64,000 nucleotides of DNA from Dokdonella koreensis DS-123 (GTDB taxonomy: Bacteria; Pseudomonadota; Gammaproteobacteria; Xanthomonadales; Rhodanobacteraceae): assembly GCF_001632775.1 (NCBI RefSeq), contig NZ_CP015249.1, forward strand, positions 2,522,686 to 2,586,685, given 5' to 3'. The notes beneath the pieces were generated by a model. The model was not told where the DNA came from and ran no database searches. It worked only from the letters and a program-made list of their open reading frames with translations. Of the stretch, positions 20,025-26,704 are shown one piece after another. The first letter of the stretch is position 1; each line of letters starts with the position of its first letter. A program made the position numbers and the translations under genes.

Positions 20025-21010
20025 CGAGCGGATTCCTCCGGCCACGGCCGGTAGCGGCCGTCCGGCGTCAACAGGCCGATCGAGCGTCCGACCAGCACGG
20101 TGTCGCCGTTCGCCAGTTCGAACAGATGGCTGTAGTAGCTGCGTCCGAGGCCCGCGGCGGCCAGCGGCTGCCAGTCGCGAAGGCCGGACGATGAGGTGAA
20201 CGCGGCGCCGCGATCGCCGATCGCCAGCCAGCGGCGCTCGCGCACCGCCACGTCGTAGAGGTGCTCGGTGGTGAACGCCGCCAGGCGCTGCCAGTGCAGT
20301 CCGCCGTCGGTGGTCGCGAAGGCCAGCCCGCGGTTGCCGACGGCCACGCCGTCCTGGCCGTGGAACGCCAGTGCGCGCAGGCTCTCCTCGCCCAGCTCGG
20401 CGACCTGCCAGGTCTCGCCACCGTCGTGGCTGCTCAGCAGGCGGCCGAACTCGGCGGCCACCCAGATCGACGCGCCGGGGCCTTCGCGGACGGCGTTGAA
20501 CGCGACGTCGTCCTCTTCGCGCATCCGCGTCCACTGCGCGCCGTCGGCGTCGCCGCGGAACAAGGCGCCCATCTCGCCGACGACCCAGAAGTGCCCGCCG
20601 ACGAAGGCGGCATCGAGCAGCTTGCCGCCGACCGCCGAGACCGGGAGCGTCTGCGGCGACCAGGTGCCGTCGCCGTCACCGGTCCACAGGCGCCCGCCGT
20701 TGCCGACCGCGACCACGCGGCCGCCGGGCGCAGCGGCGATCGCCTGCAGGTTGACCGCCGGTTCGAGCTGCCGGCGCTGCCAGGTGCCCGCGGCGCGATC
20801 GCCGGACAGGACCGCGCCGTGCTGGCCGACGATCCATGCGCGCTCTCCGAGCGCCGTACCGCCGAAGAACAGGTCGCGACTCTCGACCAGGGGCTGCGCC
20901 ATCGGCTTGGATTCGGTCTGGACCTGGACGAACGCCGCGGCGTAGGCCAGACCGCCGATGATCGACCAGGGTGCGATGCGTGCCAGCCAGCCGGCTGCCC
21001 GTTCAATCAT
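20021..21010 (-). CDS. YCF48/BNR-repeat beta-propeller protein, membrane anchored
   Basis: A 329-residue protein. It starts with an uncleaved-looking N-terminal helix (IAPWSIIGGLAYAAAFVQV, ~12-30) and continues with about six propeller blades of the YCF48 type (WIVGQHGAVLSGDRA, VVAVGNGGRLWTGDGDG, WVVGEMGALFRGDADG, GVAVGNRGLAFATTDGG). Such proteins assist membrane-complex assembly; next to RND/DUF1302/DUF1329 genes they are a constant partner. It overlaps the HMG-CoA-lyase-like gene by 8 nt and the RND gene by 4 nt. It probably faces the periplasm and docks on the transporter. Confidence 0.88.
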   Translation of the reverse strand: MIERAAGWLARIAPWSIIGGLAYAAAFVQVQTESKPMAQPLVESRDLFFGGTALGERAWIVGQHGAVLSGDRAAGTWQRRQLEPAVNLQAIAAAPGGRVVAVGNGGRLWTGDGDGTWSPQTLPVSAVGGKLLDAAFVGGHFWVVGEMGALFRGDADGAQWTRMREEDDVAFNAVREGPGASIWVAAEFGRLLSSHDGGETWQVAELGEESLRALAFHGQDGVAVGNRGLAFATTDGGLHWQRLAAFTTEHLYDVAVRERRWLAIGDRGAAFTSSSGLRDWQPLAAAGLGRSYYSHLFELANGDTVLVGRSIGLLTPDGRYRPWPEESAR

Positions 21011-21932
21011 GACGAACCTCCGCGTGGCGGCGATGGGTGCGATCGAGCCAGCGGAACGCGTGGCCGCCGAGTGCGGCGTCCACGATCGCGCCGGCCTGCC
21101 GGACCGCATCGGTCAGCGCGGCCAGGTCGATGCCGGTCCGGAAGCCCATCGACTGCAGCATCAGCACCACGTCCTCGGTGGCCACGTTGCCGCTGGCACC
21201 GGGCGAGAACGGGCAGCCGCCGAGGCCGCCGATCGCGCTGTCGAACTCGCGCACGCCGCACTCCAGGGCGGCCAGCACGTTGGCCAGCGCCATGCCGCGC
21301 GTGTCGTGGAAATGGCAGGCGAACACGCCGGCGCCGTGGCGGCCGGCCAGTCGCGTCATCAGGTCGCGTACCCGTGCCGGATCGGCGGCGCCGATCGTGT
21401 CGGCGACGATCACCTTGCGGGCGCCGGCCCCGATCATCCGCTCGACCAGCCGCTCGACCGTCGCCGGCGGCGTGGGCCCCTCGAACGGGCATTCGAACGC
21501 GACGGCGACATAGGCCTGGCCTTCCACGCCGTCGGCCGCCGCACGCTGCATCAGGTCCGCGCAGACGGCCGTGGTCTCGTCCAGGCCGCTGTTGATGTTG
21601 CGCCGGTTCATCGTCTCGGTCGCCGACAGCACGACGGAGACGACGCCGGCGCCCGCGGCGCGCGCCAGTTCGTAGCCGCGCAGGTTGGGTACGAGGGCCG
21701 AGTAGCGGATCGCGTCCTTGTGCGGCAGCAGCGCGAACAGCCGGTCGCTGCCGGCCATCTGCGGCACCGCCTTGGGCGAGACGAAGCTGCCGGCCTCGAT
21801 GCTGGCAATGCCGGCAGCAACCAGCCCCTCGATCAGTGCCAGGCGCTGCTCGACCGGAATCACGCGTGCCAGGCTCTGCAGGCCGTCGCGCGGACCGACC
21901 TCGTTGACGAGGACACGCTCCGGTGCGGTCAT
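21003..21932 (-). CDS. HMG-CoA lyase-family enzyme (possible citramalyl-CoA lyase)
   Basis: A 309-residue TIM-barrel lyase of the DRE-TIM/HMGL family. It has NEVGPRDGLQS (10-20, catalytic Arg15/Asp16), the metal-ligand motif HFHDTRG and the C-terminal GGLGGCPFSPGASGN loop with the active-site Cys. These enzymes cleave 3-hydroxy-3-methylglutaryl-CoA or close analogues such as (R)-citramalyl-CoA and hydroxy-isohexenyl-type thioesters. The ATG overlaps the stop of the CoA-transferase gene (ATGA). In Chloroflexus an HMGL-type citramalyl-CoA lyase works with a class III CoA-transferase; the same pair here plus LeuCD suggests that reaction. This is inference: no residue here separates the two substrates for certain. 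Confidence 0.9.
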   Translation of the reverse strand: MTAPERVLVNEVGPRDGLQSLARVIPVEQRLALIEGLVAAGIASIEAGSFVSPKAVPQMAGSDRLFALLPHKDAIRYSALVPNLRGYELARAAGAGVVSVVLSATETMNRRNINSGLDETTAVCADLMQRAAADGVEGQAYVAVAFECPFEGPTPPATVERLVERMIGAGARKVIVADTIGAADPARVRDLMTRLAGRHGAGVFACHFHDTRGMALANVLAALECGVREFDSAIGGLGGCPFSPGASGNVATEDVVLMLQSMGFRTGIDLAALTDAVRQAGAIVDAALGGHAFRWLDRTHRRHAEVRHD

Positions 21933-23125
21933 GCCACCACCCCGTCCGCGCGCAGGCGCTCGAGCTGGTCGGCGCCGTAGCCGAGTAGTCCGCCCAGTAC
22001 CTCGGCGGTGTGCTCGCCGAGCTGCGGCGGCGGACCGAAGCGATCGCCGCCGTCGACCGACAGCTTGATCGGATTGCCCGGTGCCTCGACGCCGCCGGTG
22101 GCCGACGGAATCGTCACGACCATGTCGCGGTGGCGGATCTGCGGGTCCGACAGCGCCTCGCTGAACCGGTTGACCGGCGCGCACGGCACGCGGACGCGGG
22201 TGAGCTGCTCCACCCAGTGCGCAGTGGTCTGCGTCGAGAAGACCTCGTTGAGCTTCGCGTCGATCAGCGCCTTGTCGGCCAGCCGCCCTGGCTGGCCGGC
22301 GTAGCGCGGATCGCGGAACTCGGCCACGTCCAGCAGCTCGACCAGGCTGGTCCAGAAGCTGTCGAAGATGACCGCGACGATGATGAAGCCGTCCGACGTG
22401 CGGTAGGTGTTGTACGGCACGTGCACGAAATGGCCGTTGCCGAGCGGCTCGGGGTCCTCGCCGCTCATCAGGTGCATCGTGGCCATGTAGTTGAGCATGC
22501 TGACCTGGCAGTCGAGCATGCTGATGTCCACGTGCTGGCCGCGGCCGTGGCGATGGCGGGCCTGCAGCGCGGCGAGCACGCCCATCACCGCGAACATGCC
22601 GCCGCCGAGGTCGCCGATCGGGATGCCCGAGCGCATCGGCCGGCCGGCGTCCTCGCCGGTGATCGACATGCCGCCGCCGATGCCCTGCACCACCTGGTCG
22701 AACGCCGGGCGCAGGTAGTTGGGGCCGTCCTGGCCGAAGCCGGAGACCGAGCAGGTGATGATTCGCTCGTTGATGCCGCTCAGCTGCGCGTGGTCCAGGC
22801 CGAGCTTCTTCATCACGCCGGCACTGAAATTGTCGATGACCACGTCCGAGACGCGGACCAGGTCGTGGAACACCGCCACGCCCTCGGGCCGTTTCAGGTC
22901 GATGCAGACGCTCTTCTTGCTGCGGTTGAGCGTGATGAAGTACGCGCCCATGCCGTCGCGGGAATACTTCGGATCGGAGACCAGGAGATTGCGCGTCCCT
23001 TCGCCGTGGAGGGGCTCGACCTTGATGGTCTGCGCCCCCAGGTCGGCCAGGATCATGCCCGCGTAGGGACCCGACAGCATGTGGGTCAGGTCCAGTACGC
23101 GGATGCCCGCTAGCGCCTCGCTCAT
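21929..23125 (-). CDS. Class III (CaiB/BaiF) CoA-transferase
   Basis: A 398-residue family III CoA-transferase. It has the N-terminal VLDLTHMLSGPYAGMILADLGA block (split here as residues ~10-31), the KVEP and RSKKSV motifs, and the catalytic Asp172 in IPIGDLGGGMFAV, the position of Asp169 in formyl-CoA transferase. It moves CoA from succinyl-CoA or another donor onto a carboxylic acid. It is followed directly, with an ATGA overlap, by the HMG-CoA-lyase-like gene, so its product is probably that enzyme's thioester substrate. The acceptor may be a citramalate- or methylglutarate-like acid made by LeuCD. Confidence 0.92.
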   Translation of the reverse strand: MSEALAGIRVLDLTHMLSGPYAGMILADLGAQTIKVEPLHGEGTRNLLVSDPKYSRDGMGAYFITLNRSKKSVCIDLKRPEGVAVFHDLVRVSDVVIDNFSAGVMKKLGLDHAQLSGINERIITCSVSGFGQDGPNYLRPAFDQVVQGIGGGMSITGEDAGRPMRSGIPIGDLGGGMFAVMGVLAALQARHRHGRGQHVDISMLDCQVSMLNYMATMHLMSGEDPEPLGNGHFVHVPYNTYRTSDGFIIVAVIFDSFWTSLVELLDVAEFRDPRYAGQPGRLADKALIDAKLNEVFSTQTTAHWVEQLTRVRVPCAPVNRFSEALSDPQIRHRDMVVTIPSATGGVEAPGNPIKLSVDGGDRFGPPPQLGEHTAEVLGGLLGYGADQLERLRADGVVA

Positions 23126-23164
23126 GTGGGTTCTCTTCCCTGTTGGTAGTCGTGGCGTGGCATG

Positions 23165-23554
23165 TCAGCGCAGGACGTTCTCGCCGCTCATGAACACGTA
23201 GTAGCGACGGAACTTGCCGTCCTCGACGTACCAGAAGTTGCAGTTGCTCAGGCGCGTCTCGCGGCCCTGCGCGTCCTTCAGGCGCACGTTGAAGCGGGCC
23301 GAGACGGTCTGGTTCTCGGGATCGGCGGTGACCTCGAAGTCGCCGTGCCAGATCTCCTCGAAGCCGGCGAACAGGTTCTCGAACATCCGGCGGATGCCGT
23401 CGATGCCGCTGTGGGTCAGGTGGTCGGTCTGGATCGTGACGGCGCAGTCGGCATGGCAGGTGGCCAGCACCGCGTCCATGTTCTTCTTGTCGACGTTGCC
23501 GAAGTAGTCGTTGACGGCCAGGTCGATCAGTTGCTGGCGGCTCAGCTTGGACAT
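23165..23554 (-). CDS. NTF2/SnoaL-like protein
   Basis: A 129-residue protein with the nuclear-transport-factor-2/SnoaL cone fold pattern. It begins with helices (LIDLAVNDYFGNVDKKNMDAV), then CHADCAVTIQTDHLTHSGIDGI, and ends in strands (TVSARFNVRLKD, NFWYVEDGKFRRYYVF). The fold holds a hydrophobic pocket and serves as an isomerase, hydratase, cyclase or just a binding protein. A catalytic Asp/His pair cannot be assigned securely. It is the second gene of the operon, 40 nt after the racemase-like gene and 39 nt before the CoA-transferase gene, so it probably acts on an early intermediate. Confidence 0.82.
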   Translation of the reverse strand: MSKLSRQQLIDLAVNDYFGNVDKKNMDAVLATCHADCAVTIQTDHLTHSGIDGIRRMFENLFAGFEEIWHGDFEVTADPENQTVSARFNVRLKDAQGRETRLSNCNFWYVEDGKFRRYYVFMSGENVLR

Positions 23555-23594
23555 CGGGTGTTCTCCTCTGGGGATGGGGAAATGCGCCGGATCG

Positions 23595-24341
23595 TCAGCG
23601 CGCGAAGCCGTGGTACACGGCGTCGTTGGGGACTTGCGGCGGGGGATAGGCCTTCTTGCTGTGCGTCAGGCCCAGGGTCAGCAGCATCTCGCACAGCTTG
23701 TAGGCGACCTGGCCCGGGTTGATGACCGGCACCGGCAGGCGCTCGGCGAGGTAGGCGTGCGACTGGTGCATCGTGGTGGAACCGAGCACGATGACGTCGG
23801 CACCGTCCTCCTCGATCGCCCGCATCGCCTCGTGTTCGAGCTTCTTGAACACGACCTCTTCCTTGCCGGCCAGCAGCTCTTCCAGGTCCGGCCGCGTCTT
23901 GATCGAGCGCAGCGAGGCGACCCGCGGCCACAGGGCGTATTCGGTCAGCGTCTTCTCGTACAGCGGGAACCACTCGTCCCACATGGTCAGCACGCTGAAC
24001 TTCTTGCCGAGCATGCAGGCCATGTGGAACGCGGCCTGCCCCGGCGCCACCACCGGGATCGACAGCCGGGAGCGCAGCGCCGCCAGGCCCGAATCGCTGA
24101 CCGTGTCGATGCAGACCGCGGCGTAGCCTGCCTGCTCGGCGTCGAGCCCGGCCTGCGCCACCGAGAAATCCATCAGCAGCGTGTCGTAGGCGCTGTCGCC
24201 CAGCGCGGCGCCCTTGGCGACCGCCACGAACTGCGGCTCGAAACCCGGCAGCACCAGGCTCGCCGGCAACTGGGCGGCGCGGCCGGCGACACCCTCGGGC
24301 CCCATCGGAATCGGGATGATGATCTTGATGCGCGCAGTCAC
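23595..24341 (-). CDS. Asp/Glu/hydantoin racemase-family protein lacking both catalytic cysteines
   Basis: A 248-residue protein and first gene of the operon. The GTG at 24341 is chosen because GGGGGAAG lies about 6 nt upstream and it gives the family N-terminus (RIKIIIPIPMGPEG). The overall pattern matches hydantoin racemases and maleate isomerases, including the IPVVAPGQAAFHMA block and the second-domain DGADVIVLGSTTM. At the two positions where the family has catalytic Cys I read Thr80 (AVCIDTVSDSGL, Cys in xxCFGDPGL) and Ser188 (LGSTTM, Cys in LGCxGM). A two-base racemase mechanism is therefore unlikely; a lyase, decarboxylase or binding role is possible. A sigma-54 promoter lies ~84 nt upstream of the start. 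Confidence 0.85.
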   Translation of the reverse strand: MTARIKIIIPIPMGPEGVAGRAAQLPASLVLPGFEPQFVAVAKGAALGDSAYDTLLMDFSVAQAGLDAEQAGYAAVCIDTVSDSGLAALRSRLSIPVVAPGQAAFHMACMLGKKFSVLTMWDEWFPLYEKTLTEYALWPRVASLRSIKTRPDLEELLAGKEEVVFKKLEHEAMRAIEEDGADVIVLGSTTMHQSHAYLAERLPVPVINPGQVAYKLCEMLLTLGLTHSKKAYPPPQVPNDAVYHGFAR

Positions 24342-24424
24342 GATTGACTTCCCCCATTGTGCAGTGCAATATGTTTTGCTGCGGCGCAATGTGTCTGTCT
24401 TCGCCGCGGCTCGCCTGCATCTAG

Positions 24425-24440
24425 AGCAGCAACCGTGCCA
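24425..24440 (-). promoter_or_regulatory. Sigma-54 (-24/-12) promoter of the catabolic operon
   Basis: Read on the minus strand the sequence is TGGCACGGTTGCTGCT. It matches the consensus TGGCACG-N4-TTGCW at all seven -24 bases and four of five -12 bases, with exactly 10 nt between GG and GC. It lies about 84 nt upstream of the first operon gene (GTG 24341), giving a leader of roughly 75 nt. The operon's last gene encodes a sigma-54-dependent PrpR-like activator, which fits. Confidence 0.85.
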
Positions 24441-24478
24441 ATCCCGTTTTGTTCTTTTGTATCAAGGGGATGGCCGAA

Positions 24479-24519
24479 TCGCCCGCGTCCGTGCGGGCGA
24501 TTTCATTTTCAGAATGAAA
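24479..24519. promoter_or_regulatory. Two adjacent dyads upstream of the sigma-54 promoter (candidate enhancer site)
   Basis: TTTCATT-N5-AATGAAA (24501-24519) is a perfect 7-bp dyad in a G+C-rich background, centred ~70 nt upstream of the -24 box, the usual distance for an activator enhancer site. Next to it, TCGCCCGC-N6-GCGGGCGA (24479-24500) is an 8-bp hairpin. Read on the plus strand, that hairpin followed by TTTCATTTTC could also be a terminator, though no plus-strand gene ends here. An 8-nt direct repeat CCCGTGAT occurs at 24521 and 24542. The rest of 24342-24704 holds no gene I can support. Confidence 0.5.
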
Positions 24520-24704
24520 CCCCGTGATTGCAGTCCGGAAGCCCGTGATGGCGGCGCTTGTACGGGCGACGGCCGCCCGGCCGCGGGATTTCGCGCAACG
24601 GCACCGCCCCATCGCCTCTGCGCCAGGCGCCGAAGGCATGGCCGTGCGCGTGGTACTGCCCCAGGCCGGGCCGTGGCCGGCGGGCGCCCGATCGGCCGGC
24701 CGCC

Positions 24705-25361
24705 TCAGTCCCCGGTCTGGGCGTGCGGCGCTTCCAGCGGCTTGGATTCGGGCGACGTGTCCTGGCGCAGCACGATCGACAGCAGCACCAGCGCCAGTAC
24801 CGCCAGGAACTCGCTCTGCCAGTTCTGGAACGACTCGAACCAGAACTCGGCGCTGCCCAGGTGCGCCGGCAGCGTGATCGGCGGCTGTCCCTGCAATGCA
24901 CGCTCGTCCACGGCGTGGCGCCAGCTGCCGTAGAGGTGGCCCGCGAACGAGGCGGCGAACAATACGAACAGCGCCAGCGACAGCGAGGTGGCATAGAGCC
25001 GCCGCCACAGTCCGCCGCGCCGTACCGGCCACGGGCGCGGGCCGGCGTCCACCCTCCGCGCGTCCTCGGCCTCGTCCAGCGGACGCGACTCGGCCGATCC
25101 GCGCTGGCGCAGCCAGACCGTCAACAGCACGTAGGCGCCCATCTGCAGGAACTCGCTCTCCCAGTTCTCGAACGTCGCCGCGATGAAATGGCCGCTGTGT
25201 GCGTAGGCCGCCAGCCCGACCGGCGCCTGGCCGGCCTGCTGCAGCTGTGCGTTCCAGGCCAGGAAGCCGCTGGCGAACTGCCCCAGCAGGAACACCACGA
25301 AGAACGCCCCCAGTACCAGGGAAAGGCCGTTGGCTCGCCAGAACGAGACATGCGACGTCAT
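24705..25361 (-). CDS. DUF6766-type membrane protein
   Basis: A 218-residue inner-membrane protein built from two similar halves. Each half has a hydrophobic helix (GAFFVVFLLGQFASGFLAW; LALFVLFAASFAGHLYGSW), an amphipathic stretch, the repeated motif FENWESEFLQMGAYVLL / FQNWQSEFLAVLALVLL and a basic/acidic exit (LRQRGSAESRPL; LRQDTSPESKPL). The duplicated NWxSEFL motif is characteristic of DUF6766. The start at ATG 25361 begins the first half directly. The gene is transcribed toward the operon promoter region, away from the beta-helix genes. Function unknown; an internal gene duplication is evident. Confidence 0.82.
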   Translation of the reverse strand: MTSHVSFWRANGLSLVLGAFFVVFLLGQFASGFLAWNAQLQQAGQAPVGLAAYAHSGHFIAATFENWESEFLQMGAYVLLTVWLRQRGSAESRPLDEAEDARRVDAGPRPWPVRRGGLWRRLYATSLSLALFVLFAASFAGHLYGSWRHAVDERALQGQPPITLPAHLGSAEFWFESFQNWQSEFLAVLALVLLSIVLRQDTSPESKPLEAPHAQTGD

Positions 25362-25521
25362 GGACCGGTCTCCGCGCGACGGGATCGGGCGAGCTTGCAA
25401 CCGCCGTACTGAACCCTGTGCCGAACGCCGCCGCGCACGCGTTTGCGACGCGCCGGCGCCGGGCGAGAGATCTCCCGGCCGGCCCCGAAGCGATAGGCCG
25501 ATGCGAAGCGGCGCGCGGGGC

Positions 25522-25552
25522 CGTGCACTCCGAGCGCGGTACCGCGTTGTAC
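25522..25552 (+). promoter_or_regulatory. Two-part promoter-like element, copy 1
   Basis: CGTGCACTC (25522-25530) and GCGTTGTAC (25544-25552), with starts 22 nt apart; the element ends 28 nt before the ATG of the first beta-helix gene. The same pair, with the same internal spacing, precedes the next two genes. The -10-like CGTT core is compatible with an ECF sigma promoter. Confidence 0.6.
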
Positions 25553-25580
25553 CCGGCACACCCCCGGCCCGGAGCACCCC

Positions 25581-26615
25581 ATGCCACTGCCCGCCCACCT
25601 CAAGCCGATCCTGGCCGCCTTGATTTCGCCCGCGGCGCAGGCCGCCGTCTTCTGCGTCGGCAGCCCGGCAGAGCTCGACGCAGCCTTGACCGTCGCGCGC
25701 GCCAACGGCGAGGCCGATGACGTGCGCGTGGTGGCCGGCACCTACGCGCTGGCCGCGCCGCTGGTCTATTCGACCCACCAGGCCTTCGCCTTGACGCTGT
25801 CGGGGCGCTGGAACGCCGGCTGCACCGCCCAGGCCGGCCCGAGCTCGATCCTCGACGGACAGGGCCAGCACCGCATCCTGTATGCGTTCTCGGATGCGAC
25901 CGGCGACCTGGCGATCACCGACCTGGTCTTCAGCAACGGCCGCAACACCGGCGCGATCGCCGGCGGCGGCTTGTCGATCGAGACCAGCAGCCGCCGCGTG
26001 CAGGTCGAGCGGAACCTGTTCCACGGCAACCAGGACACCGGCAGCGCCGGCGCCGCGCGCATCGCGATCAGCACCTCGGACTTCGTGCTGGTACTGCGCA
26101 ACAACCTCGTGCTCGGCAATCGCGCGCCGGAAGGCGGCGGCATCGTGCTGAACGTCAGCACCGGTCCGTCGGCGTTCGTCACCGGCAATACGATCCTCGC
26201 CAATACCGCCACGCTGCCCGGCGCGCTCTGCGGCGGCCTGTGCGTCGGCGGCGTGGCCGACTTCAGCATCAGCAACAACATCCTCTGGGGCAATGCCGGC
26301 GGGGACCTGCACCTGGGCAACATCGGCAGCGCGCGCCTGAGCAGCAACGACATCGGATCGCTGACCGGCCAGCCGCCCGCGCCCGGCAGTGGCGGCAACC
26401 TGTCGGTCCCGCCCGGCTTCGAGCCGGGGCTGCTCAGCACGCGGCTGGCGCCGGACTCGCCGCTGGTCAACCGCGGCGACCCGCAGGCCGCGGGCGGCCT
26501 CGGCGCGCTCGACGCGGCGCAGGCGCCGCGCCTGCAGGGCCGCAGCGTGGACATCGGCGCGTTCGAGACCGACGTGCTGCTGCGCGTACCGTTCGAGGCC
26601 ACGCCGGACCCCTAG
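25581..26615 (+). CDS. Secreted right-handed beta-helix protein, choice-of-anchor Q type
   Basis: A 344-residue exported protein. A short signal peptide (HLKPILAALISPAAQAAVF) precedes a domain rich in short strands with Asn ladders (NNLVLGNRAPEGGGIV, SISNNILWGNAGGDLHLG), the pattern of polymorphic outer-membrane/pectate-lyase-like beta-helices. The C-terminal block SPLVNRGDP followed by VDIGAFETD is the choice-of-anchor-Q signature. GGAG lies about 8 nt before the start. The protein ends in VPFEATPDP, not the DxFE tail of its two neighbours. It heads a plus-strand run of three similar genes with a common upstream element. Probably a surface or extracellular protein; no catalytic residues recognised. 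Confidence 0.82.
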   Translation: MPLPAHLKPILAALISPAAQAAVFCVGSPAELDAALTVARANGEADDVRVVAGTYALAAPLVYSTHQAFALTLSGRWNAGCTAQAGPSSILDGQGQHRILYAFSDATGDLAITDLVFSNGRNTGAIAGGGLSIETSSRRVQVERNLFHGNQDTGSAGAARIAISTSDFVLVLRNNLVLGNRAPEGGGIVLNVSTGPSAFVTGNTILANTATLPGALCGGLCVGGVADFSISNNILWGNAGGDLHLGNIGSARLSSNDIGSLTGQPPAPGSGGNLSVPPGFEPGLLSTRLAPDSPLVNRGDPQAAGGLGALDAAQAPRLQGRSVDIGAFETDVLLRVPFEATPDP

Positions 26616-26645
26616 CGTCACGGCGGCCGCGGACGGCAGCACCCG

Positions 26646-26676
26646 CGTGCAATCGCGTCCCCGGCCTGCGTTGTAC
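26646..26676 (+). promoter_or_regulatory. Two-part promoter-like element, copy 2
   Basis: CGTGCAATC (26646-26654) and GCGTTGTAC (26668-26676), starts 22 nt apart, ending 28 nt before the ATG at 26705. The element lies in the short gap after the first beta-helix gene's stop, so the second gene can be transcribed on its own. Confidence 0.6.
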
Positions 26677-26704
26677 GGCCCATCCTCCTCCGCGAAGGCT
26701 CGCC

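Noticed and set aside
24342..24424. TTGCAC and TTGCGC sequences near the operon start as -12 boxes of further sigma-54 promoters
   Set aside because: Their -24 partners match only three of six bases; the promoter at 24425-24440 is far better.
24479..24510. Hairpin followed by T-rich tract as an intrinsic terminator on the plus strand
   Set aside because: No plus-strand gene ends upstream of it, and its position just behind the sigma-54 promoter suits a regulatory site better.
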